From NCBI GenBank assembly GCA_947375135.1, contig CANCER010000001.1:248001-312000 (forward strand): a stretch of 64,000 nt of DNA, read 5' to 3'. Below, piece after piece: positions 9,132 through 18,005 of this stretch (position 1 is its first letter; each line of letters begins with the position of its first letter). The stretch is from Comamonadaceae bacterium (GTDB lineage: Bacteria; Pseudomonadota; Gammaproteobacteria; Burkholderiales; Burkholderiaceae_C). The position numbers and the translations under genes were made by a program. The notes beneath the pieces are model-generated. The model had not been told where the DNA came from, ran no database searches, and saw only the letters and a list, made by a program, of their open reading frames with translations.

Positions 9132-10610
9132 ATGTCCAACCTTTCCAGCATCATCAAATCCATACAGGACGTGATGCGCCAAGACAGCGGCGTCGACGGC
9201 GACGCCCAACGCATCTCCCAGCTCACCTGGCTCTTGTTTCTGAAAGTGTTTGACGCGCTGGAAGAAGAGCTGGAGCTCACCCGCGACAGCTACACCAGCC
9301 CCATCCCCGAGCGCCTACGTTGGCGCAACTGGGCCGCAGACGCCGAGGGCATCACCGGCGACACCCTGCTGGGCTTTGTGAACAACGACTTGTTTGGCGC
9401 ACTCAAAACCCTGGGCGGCGACGCCCAGCGCAACCCGCGTGCCTTTGTGGTGCGCGGCGTATTTGAAGACGCCTACAACTACATGAAAAGCGGCCACCTG
9501 CTGCGCCAGATCATCAACAAACTGGGCGCCATCGACTTCAACCGCCAGGCCGAGCGCCACCAGTTCAACGACCTGTACGAAAAAATCCTCAAAGACCTGC
9601 AAAGCGCCGGCAACGCGGGCGAGTTTTACACCCCGCGCGCCGTCACCCAGTTCATGGTCGACATGGTCAACCCGCGCCTGGGCGAAAAGGTGCTGGACCC
9701 GGCCACCGGCACCGGCGGCTTTCTGGTCTGCGCCATCGAGCACCTGCGCCGCCAGGTGCAAAACACCGCGCAAGAGGCCGTGCTGCAGGCCAGCATCACC
9801 GGCGTGGAGAAAAAGCAGCTGCCCCACATGCTGTGCGTCACCAACCTCATGCTGCATGGAATCGAGGTACCCAGCCTCATCACCCACGGCAACACCCTGG
9901 CGCGCCCGCTGCGCGAGGTCACGCAGGCCGACCGCGTGGACGTCGTGCTCACCAACCCGCCCTTTGGCGGCGTGGAAGAGCCGGGCATTGAGCAGGGCTT
10001 CCCCAGCGACGTGCGCACCAAGGAAACGGCGGACCTGTTTTTGGTGCTCATCAAGCACATCCTCAAGGCCCATGGCCGCGCCGCCCTGGTGCTGCCCGAC
10101 GGCACCCTGTTTGGTGAAGGCGTCAAAACCCGCATCAAAGAGCAGCTCATGGCCGAGTGCAATCTGCACACCATCGTGCGCCTGCCCAACGGCGTGTTTG
10201 CGCCCTACACCGGCATCAAGACCAACCTGCTGTTCTTCACCAAGGGCCAGCCCACCCAAGACGTCTGGTACTACGAGCACCCCTACCCCGCGGGCGTGAA
10301 GAACTACAACAAAACCAAGCCCATACGCATCGAAGAATTTGAGGCCGAAAAAGCCTGGTGGGGCAGCGAGGCCGACGGCTTTGCCGCGCGCGTAGAGAAC
10401 GAGCGCGCCTGGAAAGTCAGCATCGCGCAGATCAAGGCCGCCAACTACAACCTCGACCAGAAAAACCCCCACGCCGTAGACGCCATCAGCCACGACCCTG
10501 AACAACTGCTGCTGGACTACGCCCGGCTGCAGGGCGAGGCGCAGGGCTTGCGGGACCAACTCAAAAGCATCCTTGCACAATCGCTGTCTGGACAAAGCCA
10601 AGGAGTTTGA
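9132..10610 (+). CDS. hsdM: Type I DNA methyltransferase M subunit (N6-adenine)
   Basis: A 492-residue modification subunit. The N-terminal helical HsdM domain (about 10-130) is followed by the SAM-binding motif LDPATGTGGF (188-197) and the catalytic NPPFGG (275-280) of N6-adenine gamma-class methyltransferases. With HsdS it methylates the recognition site; with HsdR it forms the restriction complex. It begins 5 bp after the ATPase gene. The stop is followed within 2 bases by the start of the DUF1016 nuclease gene, whose ribosome site AAGGAG lies inside the last hsdM codons. All expected motifs are intact. Confidence 0.95.
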   Translation: MSNLSSIIKSIQDVMRQDSGVDGDAQRISQLTWLLFLKVFDALEEELELTRDSYTSPIPERLRWRNWAADAEGITGDTLLGFVNNDLFGALKTLGGDAQRNPRAFVVRGVFEDAYNYMKSGHLLRQIINKLGAIDFNRQAERHQFNDLYEKILKDLQSAGNAGEFYTPRAVTQFMVDMVNPRLGEKVLDPATGTGGFLVCAIEHLRRQVQNTAQEAVLQASITGVEKKQLPHMLCVTNLMLHGIEVPSLITHGNTLARPLREVTQADRVDVVLTNPPFGGVEEPGIEQGFPSDVRTKETADLFLVLIKHILKAHGRAALVLPDGTLFGEGVKTRIKEQLMAECNLHTIVRLPNGVFAPYTGIKTNLLFFTKGQPTQDVWYYEHPYPAGVKNYNKTKPIRIEEFEAEKAWWGSEADGFAARVENERAWKVSIAQIKAANYNLDQKNPHAVDAISHDPEQLLLDYARLQGEAQGLRDQLKSILAQSLSGQSQGV

Positions 10611-10612
10611 CC

Positions 10613-11728
10613 ATGACCCCATCCCCCAAGAAACCGGCCACGGCGCTGACCCCAGCACCGACCGTGGCGCTGGCCCCCACGGAAGACGCGCTGGTTGCGC
10701 AAATTCAAGCGGTCTTGCAGCAAGCCCGCCAGCAGGCCAAGCGCAGTGTCAACCAGGTCATGGTGCTGGCCTATTGGCAGGTCGGCCAGTTGATCGTGCA
10801 GCATGAGCAGGGCGGGCAAGAGCGGGCGGTGTATGGGGCCAAGACGCTGCAGCACTTGGCCAAGCGCCTGCAGCAGGAGTTTGGCAAGGGCTTTTCCGTG
10901 CCCAACCTGCGTAATTTCCGCCAGTTTTATCTGACCTTTTCAGAAGACGAGATTCGCTACTCGACAAGTAGCGAATTGAGCTGGACGCATTTTCGGGTGC
11001 TGATGCGCGTGCCCGACCCCGTCGCCCGCCAATGGTACGCCCGCGAAGCCGCCAGCCAAACCTGGAGCGTGGCCGCGCTGGACCGGCAGATCAGCACCTT
11101 CTACTACCAGCGCCTGCTCTCCAGCCAAGACCAGGAAGGTGTCAAGGCCGAGGCACGGCAGTTGATCGCGCGCGACGCGCCGCCCAACCCGCGCGACTTC
11201 ATCCGCGACCCCTACATTCTGGAATTCCTGGACGGCCAGCCCCAGGCCAGCTGGTACGAAAAAGACGTGGAACAAGGCCTGCTCGACCAGCTGCAAAAGT
11301 TCCTGCTGGAGCTGGGCAAAGGCTTTGCCTTTGTGGCCCGCCAGCGCCATCTGCGCATTGAAAGCGAAGACGCGTTTGTGGACCTGGTTTTTTACAACTA
11401 CATCCTGAAATGCTTTGTGCTCATTGAGCTCAAGGTCGGCAAGCTCAGCCACCAGGACGTGGGCCAGCTCGACATGTACGTGCGCGTGTTTGACGAGCAG
11501 GTGCGCCAGGAGGGCGACAACCCCACCATTGGCCTGATTTTGTGTTCCGAGCGCAACGAGGCCGTGGCCCGCTACTCGCTGCTGGCCGGCAGCGAACAGA
11601 TTTTTGCCAGCCGCTACCAGCCCTGGCTGCCCACCGAGGCCGAGCTGCAAGCCGAACTCACCCGCGACCGCGCTTTGATTGAAAACGCCCAGGCCAGCCA
11701 AGCTGGCACTGACGGAGAGGCCGCATGA
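10613..11728 (+). CDS. DUF1016/YhcG-family PD-(D/E)xK nuclease
   Basis: A 371-residue protein with the two YhcG domains: an N-terminal winged-helix DUF1016 domain (about 25-165, with the GFSVPNLRNFRQFY segment and the GAKTLQHLAKRLQ helix) and a C-terminal nuclease domain (about 190-345). The nuclease core shows the DLVFYN strand at about 256 and the IELKVGKL strand at about 271, giving D...ExK. The ATG at 10613 has AAGGAG 7 bases upstream; a TTG 6 bases earlier is possible. These genes often sit between hsdM and hsdS in type I loci, where their contribution is unclear. Its stop overlaps hsdS by 4 bp. Confidence 0.88.
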   Translation: MTPSPKKPATALTPAPTVALAPTEDALVAQIQAVLQQARQQAKRSVNQVMVLAYWQVGQLIVQHEQGGQERAVYGAKTLQHLAKRLQQEFGKGFSVPNLRNFRQFYLTFSEDEIRYSTSSELSWTHFRVLMRVPDPVARQWYAREAASQTWSVAALDRQISTFYYQRLLSSQDQEGVKAEARQLIARDAPPNPRDFIRDPYILEFLDGQPQASWYEKDVEQGLLDQLQKFLLELGKGFAFVARQRHLRIESEDAFVDLVFYNYILKCFVLIELKVGKLSHQDVGQLDMYVRVFDEQVRQEGDNPTIGLILCSERNEAVARYSLLAGSEQIFASRYQPWLPTEAELQAELTRDRALIENAQASQAGTDGEAA

Positions 11729-13509
11729 GCGCGGTGCTGACGGTGCAAGAACCCGGCGCTCAAACTCTGGTGCAAGAGCCACAACAGCAAGCGCCGTTGC
11801 TGCGGGATTTCGATGTGATCGCCCAAGCGCCCGGCGGCGTGGTGCGCCTGCGCGAGCTGATCTTGACGCTGGCCGTGCAGGGCAAGCTGGTGCCGCAAGA
11901 TGCCAGGGATGAACCGGCGAGCGTGCTGCTCAAGAAGATTCGTGCGGAGAAAGACCGGTTGATTGCGGAGGGGAAGATCAAGCGGGACAAGCCGCTGGCG
12001 GAGATTGCGGAAGAGGAAAATCCGTTTGAGTTGGCGAAGGGGTGGGAGTGGGTGCGATTTGGCGACTTGGCACTGATTTCCAGCGGTGTGACGTTGGGTA
12101 GGAAAATCTCAATTGCTTCGCCGGTTTCTCTGCCTTATTTGCGCGTGGCCAACGTACAACGCTGGCATGTGAACCTGACCTCGGTGAAAGAGGTGGTAAT
12201 CGACCGCTCTGAGTTAGGTCGGTTTCAATTGGTCAACGGTGACTTGCTGATCACAGAAGGCGGGGACTGGGACAAAGTTGGACGCACAACCATCTGGCGC
12301 GATGAGCTACCCACTTGCTTGCATCAGAACCACATTTTCAAAGCACGTGGCGCCAGCTCTGAATGGAGTCCGCTTTGGGCGCAGCTTTTTTTGAACTCGC
12401 CAGTTGCTCGTGCCTATTTCGCATTCTCAGCAAAGCAAACCACCAACTTGGCATCCATCAATATGGCCGAGCTCAAGGCGTGTGTGTTTCCGCTTCCGCC
12501 TTTGCCAGAACAATCCCGCATCGTCACCCGCGTGGAAGAACTCATGCTGCTATGCGACGCCCTCGAAGCCAAGGGCCGACTCGAAGCCGCGCAACACGAA
12601 CAACTCGTCAACACCCTGCTTGCCACGCTGACCGATAGCGACACACCCGAGCAACTGACCGAGAACTGGCAACGCATCGCCACCCACTTCGACCTGCTGC
12701 TGGACCGCCCCCAAGCCGTGGACGCGCTGGAGCAAACCATCCTGCAACTCGCAGTGCGTGGCCTGCTTGTTCCCCAAGACCCGCAAGAAGAACCTGCCAG
12801 CGAACTGCTGAAGAAAATCCGCAGCGAGAAAGACCGCCTTATCGCCCAGGGCCAGATCAAGCGCGACAAGCCACTGCCGCCGATTGCCGAGGATGACCAG
12901 CCGTTTACGCTGCCCTCGGGGTGGGAGTTGATTCCGATTGAAACGCTGGCTGATGTCGGGACTGGAACGACACCATCCAGAGACAACGCCGCATTCTTTT
13001 CGGGCGGGTCAATACCGTGGGTAACCAGCGGTGAAACTGGTAAGGCGTTCATTGCAGAAGCGGCTCAGCACATCACAGAGCATGCCCTTTCTCAAACCAG
13101 TTTGTCGGTCTATCCCGTTGGGACTTTGATCGTGGCGATGTATGGACAGGGCAAAACGCGCGGGCAAGTTTCAGAGCTGCAAATTCAGGCGGCAACAAAC
13201 CAAGCCTGCGCCGCCATTGTTCTGGTGGAGCCATCACTTGCCCATCGCAGTTTCATCAAGCTTGTATTTGAAAAGAGCTATGACGAAATACGCGAGCTTT
13301 CCGCAGGCGGAGCGCAGCCAAATTTGAATGTCGGAAAAATCAAGGCGACATTGATTCCCCTCCCTCCCCTCGCCGAACAATCCCGCATCGTCACCCGCGT
13401 CACCGCATTGCGCGGTCTGTGCGCCAACCTGCGAGCGCGACTAATCGCCAGCCAATCCACCCAAGCAAAACTGGCCGAGGCAATGATCGGCGAAGCGGTG
13501 CCCGCCTGA
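11725..13509 (+). CDS. hsdS: Type I restriction specificity subunit S
   Basis: A 594-residue subunit with an internal duplication. Each half has a conserved helical arm (LAVQGKLVPQD at about 49-59 and LAVRGLLVPQD at about 343-353, each followed by a KKIR..KDRLIA..KIKRDKPL-type segment), then a variable target-recognition domain (about 95-250 and 395-560), then a coiled spacer starting LPPLPEQSRIVTRV or LPPLAEQSRIVTRV. The two recognition domains read a bipartite target; its sequence cannot be predicted here. Both are visibly richer in A/T than the flanking arms, as expected for exchanged domains. The gene is complete and overlaps the YhcG-type gene by 4 bp. Last gene of the island. Confidence 0.93.
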   Translation: MSAVLTVQEPGAQTLVQEPQQQAPLLRDFDVIAQAPGGVVRLRELILTLAVQGKLVPQDARDEPASVLLKKIRAEKDRLIAEGKIKRDKPLAEIAEEENPFELAKGWEWVRFGDLALISSGVTLGRKISIASPVSLPYLRVANVQRWHVNLTSVKEVVIDRSELGRFQLVNGDLLITEGGDWDKVGRTTIWRDELPTCLHQNHIFKARGASSEWSPLWAQLFLNSPVARAYFAFSAKQTTNLASINMAELKACVFPLPPLPEQSRIVTRVEELMLLCDALEAKGRLEAAQHEQLVNTLLATLTDSDTPEQLTENWQRIATHFDLLLDRPQAVDALEQTILQLAVRGLLVPQDPQEEPASELLKKIRSEKDRLIAQGQIKRDKPLPPIAEDDQPFTLPSGWELIPIETLADVGTGTTPSRDNAAFFSGGSIPWVTSGETGKAFIAEAAQHITEHALSQTSLSVYPVGTLIVAMYGQGKTRGQVSELQIQAATNQACAAIVLVEPSLAHRSFIKLVFEKSYDEIRELSAGGAQPNLNVGKIKATLIPLPPLAEQSRIVTRVTALRGLCANLRARLIASQSTQAKLAEAMIGEAVPA

Positions 13510-13654
13510 ACCAACGCCGACAGAACGCGCACAGCAACGCTACCGCCCCTGGATTCCTTGCGCACCAACCATGCTGGCAGCGGCGTGCCCAAAGCCCAAC
13601 GACTACAGCCCCCCGCCCAAGAGCAGCCCCCAACAAGCCGCGACAATAGCGCCC

Positions 13655-14605
13655 ATGCCCACACTGATCACCCATGCCAAGCCCAGCGGGCCGCACTGCC
13701 AGCAGGCACTTCTCCAACTGCAATTGCCCCACCTGACTGCCCTGCTGCGCCTGCTGACCGCTGGCCTGCGCCAGACCCGCGACGAGGACACCTTGTCGCC
13801 CCTGCATGAGCTGCTGCAGGCGCAGGCCCTGGGCGTGCAGGCACAGGATGGCCTATTGCCCTGGGCCGCGCTGCAAGCCCATGACCTGCAGCTGAGCACA
13901 CCCCAGGGCGATGCAGGCTGGGCCTGGCTAACGCCCTGCCACTGGCAGGTCAACACCGACCACGTGCGCATGGCCGACCCGGCCGACAGCCAGATCAGCG
14001 CCGAGGAATCGCGCACGGTGATGGAGACCCTGCGCGCCTTTTTGCTGGAAGACGGCATCACCCTGCATGGGCTGCAGGCCAGCGGCAACTGGCTGGCCAG
14101 TGGCGCCGTGTTTCGCGATCTGCCCACGGCCTCGCTGGCCCGCGCCTCCGGGGGCGCGGTCGACCACTGGCTGCCGCGCCAGGCCCAGGCCCAGCCGCTG
14201 CGCCGCCTGCAAAACGAGATGCAAATGCTGCTCTACACGCATCCGCTCAATGACGCGCGCGCCGCGCGGGGCCTGCTGCCGATCAACTCGTTCTGGGTCA
14301 GTGGCACGGGCACGCTGTCTGCCGACTTCCAGACCGCGCAAAACCAGGGCAGCACCGTGCTGGACGCGCTGCGCGGGCCCATGCTGCGCGCTGACGCGGC
14401 GGCTTGGGCGCAGGCCTGGCAGGCGCTGGACGCTGGCCCCATCCAGACGCTGCTGGAGCAGGCGCGCCGCGGCGAGGCCGTCGAACTCACCCTGTGTGGC
14501 GAGACCGCCGCGCAGACCTATACCCTGCAGCCGCAAGGCCTGTGGACGCGCATCAGCAAGCGCTTTGCCGCCACCGACCTGCCCGCTTTGCTGCAAAGCC
14601 TTTGA
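13655..14605 (+). CDS. Phosphoglycerate-mutase-like conserved protein upstream of recJ
   Basis: A 316-residue protein of a family found beside recJ in Burkholderiales and often labelled a cofactor-independent phosphoglycerate-mutase-like protein. I see no experimentally defined motif. Conserved-looking blocks are WAWLTPCHWQVNTDHVRM (about 90-107), the ARASGGAVDHWLP segment, the ML.YTHPLNDARAARG segment and NSFWVSGTG. The ATG at 13655 starts the conserved MPTLITHAKPSG; a longer reading from 13571 would add a Pro/Gln-rich tail with no family support. It lies 16 bp before recJ on the same strand, so co-transcription is likely. Its biochemical function is unknown. Confidence 0.65.
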   Translation: MPTLITHAKPSGPHCQQALLQLQLPHLTALLRLLTAGLRQTRDEDTLSPLHELLQAQALGVQAQDGLLPWAALQAHDLQLSTPQGDAGWAWLTPCHWQVNTDHVRMADPADSQISAEESRTVMETLRAFLLEDGITLHGLQASGNWLASGAVFRDLPTASLARASGGAVDHWLPRQAQAQPLRRLQNEMQMLLYTHPLNDARAARGLLPINSFWVSGTGTLSADFQTAQNQGSTVLDALRGPMLRADAAAWAQAWQALDAGPIQTLLEQARRGEAVELTLCGETAAQTYTLQPQGLWTRISKRFAATDLPALLQSL

Positions 14606-14621
14606 ATTTCACCCACCCCTT

Positions 14622-16352
14622 ATGAACATCACCACCCGCGACGTCCCCCCGCGCTCTGTCTGGACCCTGGAGCAGGCCGGCGTCCACCCCCTGCTGGCGC
14701 GCCTGTATGCGGCGCGCGGTGTCACCGGCATGGACGAGTTGGACGAAGCCCTGGCCAAGCTGCTGCCGCCCTCCTCCCTGCTGGGTGCCAGCGCTGCTGC
14801 GGTGTTGCTGGCCGATGCCATGGCCCAAAACAAAAAACTGTGCATCGTGGCCGACTACGACTGCGACGGCGCCACCGCCTGCGCCGTGGCCCTGCGCGGA
14901 CTGCGCCTGCTGGGTGCCCCGCATGTGGCCTATCTGGTGCCCGACCGCGTGGTCGATGGCTACGGCCTGACCGCGCCGATTGCCCAGCGCGTATTCGATT
15001 CCGGCGCTGACGTGCTGATTACCGTGGACAACGGCATTGCCAGCATGGAGGGCGTGGCCCACGCCAAGAAGCTGGGCCTGCAGGTTCTGGTGACCGACCA
15101 CCACCTGCCTGCGACGAACCGCAAGACCGGCGCCGTGGAGCTGCCGGATGCCGACGTGATCGTCAACCCCAACCAGCCCGGCTGCGGCTTTGAGAGCAAG
15201 TCCATGGCAGGTGTGGGCGTGATGTTTTATGTGCTGTTGGCGCTGCGCAGCGAACTGCGGACTCGCGGCCTCTTTGACGCCAGCAACCAGCCCAAGCTCG
15301 ACACGCTCTTGCCGCTGGTCGCCTTAGGCACGGTGGCCGACGTGGTCAGGCTCGACGCCAACAACCGCCGCCTGGTGGCCCAGGGCCTGAAGCGCGTGCG
15401 TGCCGGTGCCATGCCCGCCGGTCTGGCTGCGCTGTTCGCCGCCGCCGGGCGCAAGTCCCAAGTTGCCACCACCTTTGACTTCGGCTTTGCCCTGGGGCCA
15501 CGCATCAACGCTGCAGGCCGCCTGTCGGACATGACGCTGGGCATTGAATGCCTGCAAACCGACGATGCCGGCCGCGCCGACGAACTGGCCAAGGCCCTGG
15601 ACGGCATCAACCGCGAGCGCCGCGTGATCGAAGGCGACATGCGCGACCAGGCCATGGACATTGTGGAATCGCTGTTCGACGAGGGCGACGAGCCGCCCTC
15701 CGCCATCTGCGTGTTCGACCCGGATTTTCACGAAGGCGTGGTCGGCATCGTGGCCTCGCGCATCAAGGACAAGCTGCACCGCCCGTCCTTCGTTTTTGCG
15801 GCCAGCCAGGCGCCGGGCAAGGAGCACGAACTCAAGGGCTCGGGGCGCAGCATCCCCGGCTTTCATCTGCGCGACGCGCTGGACCTGGTGGCCAAGCGCT
15901 ACCCCGGCGTGCTGCTGCGCTTTGGCGGCCACGCCATGGCGGCCGGTTGCACCATCCACGAAGACGGCCTGGACGCTTTCGAGCAGGGCCTGATGGAAGT
16001 GGCCGAAGAGTGGCTGGACGCCGCCACACTGACGCGCCGCCTGGAAACCGATGGCGCGCTGGACCCGAAGTACCTGCGCGTGGATCTGGTCGACACCCTG
16101 CAAAAAGAAGTCTGGGGCCAGGGCTTTGCCCCGCCCACCTTCAGCGAGGAGGTCGAAGTGGTGTCCCAGCGCCTGGTGGGTGAAAAGCATTTGCAGCTCA
16201 AACTCAAACACCAAGGCCAGCCGGTGGACGGCATCTGGTTCGGCCATACCGAACAACTCCCGGCCCGCGTCAAACTGGCCTTCCGGCTGGATGCGGAGGA
16301 GTGGAACGGCGTGCGGCGGGTGAAGTTTCTGGTGGAAGGGGCTGCGGGGTGA
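14622..16352 (+). CDS. recJ: Single-stranded-DNA-specific exonuclease RecJ
   Basis: A 576-residue DHH-family 5'-3' exonuclease acting in recombination and mismatch/base-excision repair. DHH motif I ADYDCDGATA (about 77-86), motif III VTDHHLP (about 156-162, the DHH) and the DHHA1-type block with GSGRSIPGFHLRDAL and LRFGGHAMAAGCTI are all present. The C-terminal OB-like domain (about 455-576) is complete. The ATG at 14622 gives the expected N-terminus MNITTRDVPPRSVW; a longer open frame upstream only overlaps the preceding gene out of phase. No obvious terminator follows. Confidence 0.95.
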   Translation: MNITTRDVPPRSVWTLEQAGVHPLLARLYAARGVTGMDELDEALAKLLPPSSLLGASAAAVLLADAMAQNKKLCIVADYDCDGATACAVALRGLRLLGAPHVAYLVPDRVVDGYGLTAPIAQRVFDSGADVLITVDNGIASMEGVAHAKKLGLQVLVTDHHLPATNRKTGAVELPDADVIVNPNQPGCGFESKSMAGVGVMFYVLLALRSELRTRGLFDASNQPKLDTLLPLVALGTVADVVRLDANNRRLVAQGLKRVRAGAMPAGLAALFAAAGRKSQVATTFDFGFALGPRINAAGRLSDMTLGIECLQTDDAGRADELAKALDGINRERRVIEGDMRDQAMDIVESLFDEGDEPPSAICVFDPDFHEGVVGIVASRIKDKLHRPSFVFAASQAPGKEHELKGSGRSIPGFHLRDALDLVAKRYPGVLLRFGGHAMAAGCTIHEDGLDAFEQGLMEVAEEWLDAATLTRRLETDGALDPKYLRVDLVDTLQKEVWGQGFAPPTFSEEVEVVSQRLVGEKHLQLKLKHQGQPVDGIWFGHTEQLPARVKLAFRLDAEEWNGVRRVKFLVEGAAG

Positions 16353-16654
16353 GCTGGTGAGGGAGAGGAGTGAGAGGGGCGGGTTGCTGCGATTCCGGTC
16401 CTTCCCTGCAAAGAGGAAAACTGAGCTGTTTTCTCCAAAGCTGTCGTTGCTGCTGCAAGTCTAATTTCAACGGTTTTCAATCGCCGAATCATGGAACCAG
16501 TCGCACAGGGGCTGCATTCGATTTTCTCCGTCGCGGTCGGCAAAGTTGGCGTAGCTTGACGTTCGGGTTTAGCAGGAAATGCTCGTATATTTTGTCGATG
16601 CAGTTATAGGATGTGCGACTTGAATTTTGGCATTTGTTGCCTCTTAAACCGGGT
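16353..16654. other. Convergent intergenic region without a gene
   Basis: This 302-bp gap lies between the convergent recJ and isochorismatase-family genes. From about 16440 it is visibly richer in A/T than the flanks. A weak 6-bp stem (GAAAAC/GTTTTC near 16417-16434) lies near its start, but no convincing intrinsic terminator or RNA gene is visible. Confidence 0.5.
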
Positions 16655-17221
16655 CTATTGTTCAACTTGGCATGCCGCGCTATCCATCCACTCTCTGGTT
16701 GTTTGAACTTTTGCAAACCCATCATTGAGTGCGGAAAGATAGGACACTTGAACACTCTTTGCATCGACTGTTTCATCGGAAAATGCCAATCCAGTCGTTG
16801 CACAAGCATCATGCAAAAGTGTGCATTGAAAGCCCAAATCACAGGCTGCTCGAACCGTGGAGTCCACGCACATGTGCGTCATCATCCCGGCGAAAACCAA
16901 ATGGGTTGCCCCAATCGCACGCAAATCCGCCAGCAACCGGGTTTCGCGAAAGCTATTCGGGAAGTGCTTTACAACTATGTTCTCACCCGCTATCGGCTGA
17001 ACAGCGCGGTGAATTTGGGCACCTGTTGTACCCGCTAGAAAAAAAGTGGCATCTACCTCTGTTGCGATGTGTTGAATGTGAAAGACGGGAGCCAAACGCG
17101 CGCGAAAATTTTCCAGGACGGATGCCGCTTGCGCTACAGCCAATTCAGCTTTGTAAAGCGCCATCGTGCCGCCTGGAAAATAGTCGTTTTGCAGGTCAAT
17201 AAGTATGAGTGCGGTTGTCAT
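16655..17221 (-). CDS. Isochorismatase-family cysteine hydrolase (intact)
   Basis: A 188-residue alpha/beta hydrolase of the isochorismatase/nicotinamidase/N-carbamoylsarcosine amidase superfamily. The catalytic triad is visible: D9 in LILIDLQNDYF, K85 in VVKHFPNSF and C118 in MMTHMCVDSTVR. The ATG at 17221 gives the canonical MTTALILID start; a longer reading upstream is unsupported. It is the last gene of the nine-gene cluster, separated from the previous gene by 91 bp, and is less GC-rich than its neighbours. The substrate (an amide, carbamoyl or ureido compound) cannot be named from sequence. Confidence 0.85.
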   Translation of the reverse strand: MTTALILIDLQNDYFPGGTMALYKAELAVAQAASVLENFRARLAPVFHIQHIATEVDATFFLAGTTGAQIHRAVQPIAGENIVVKHFPNSFRETRLLADLRAIGATHLVFAGMMTHMCVDSTVRAACDLGFQCTLLHDACATTGLAFSDETVDAKSVQVSYLSALNDGFAKVQTTREWMDSAACQVEQ

Positions 17222-17312
17222 GTGGTTGATGTGGTCACGAAATTTCAGGAAAGATGCATCGAACGATTTGACCCCATTGGGGGCAATTGGAAGTGACACA
17301 AAGACCCCTGAA

Positions 17313-18005
17313 TCAGGGCTCTTCCCACTCGAGAATTCCCCATGGCGTTGGCTCGGAGTCCATGCCAACCTCGGCAACACTTTCGCTGAGCCTGGACAGT
17401 GAAAGTTCTGTGCAAGTGCCCGTCAGTTCAGAGATCGTTGAGGCTTCGATGGAAAATTTTCCGTCTGCAAATTGCCCGAATGAAATCTCGAAGCCGGGGC
17501 CCAGGGGATCAACCGGTCGCACCCGCATCAGATAGTCACCCGAAACAAACAGGCGGACACCCGGCGTGCCATCGGAGCGCATCGGCTCGGCCAGAGCAAT
17601 GCGCCGTCCGGTGGAGCCGGGAAGCCGGTCCCACACTTCAAAGTACACACCGTGGATGCCGGTCTCCACTACCTGCTCCGGTGTCTTGAAAACCATCCAG
17701 CCTTCGTCTACCGTAGCGCGCGGCGGCTGGTAGTCCACCAGGCGCTGCCAGGTGCACATCTCCTGCGCCGCGACCTGGGTAACCTTGGTTGTTCCACTGA
17801 AGCCCTGCAGGGGCGCGTCGGCGGCCAAGGGGACGCGCAGGTCCACATGCCACTGGCCCAGTTGCATCCAGCGCACCAGGGTGGAGGTGTCCCGCGTCTG
17901 CGGGGTCTCTAGCAGCGTGCGCGACCACACGCCCCAGTAGCGCGCAGGTACGGGCCCGGCCCCGTCTTTGGGCGGCGCAGGCCAACCGGAAGTGGAATTA
18001 TTCAT
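17313..18005 (-). CDS. Uncharacterised protein, possibly an HRI1-like beta-barrel
   Basis: A 230-residue protein I cannot assign with confidence. It lacks a signal peptide, membrane segments and recognisable catalytic motifs, and appears beta-rich. Trp-rich blocks occur (RYWGVWSRTLLETPQTRDT, VRWMQLGQWHVDLRVP, CTWQRLVDYQPP) and it ends PWGILEWEEP. The DT..LVRWMQ...VDLRVP and terminal W.I.EW pattern reminds me of the HRI1-type two-lobed beta-barrel fold, but this is a visual impression only. Its start overlaps the end of the lactonase gene by 8 bp, so it belongs to the cluster and may bind a pathway ligand or assist another enzyme. Confidence 0.6.
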   Translation of the reverse strand: MNNSTSGWPAPPKDGAGPVPARYWGVWSRTLLETPQTRDTSTLVRWMQLGQWHVDLRVPLAADAPLQGFSGTTKVTQVAAQEMCTWQRLVDYQPPRATVDEGWMVFKTPEQVVETGIHGVYFEVWDRLPGSTGRRIALAEPMRSDGTPGVRLFVSGDYLMRVRPVDPLGPGFEISFGQFADGKFSIEASTISELTGTCTELSLSRLSESVAEVGMDSEPTPWGILEWEEP

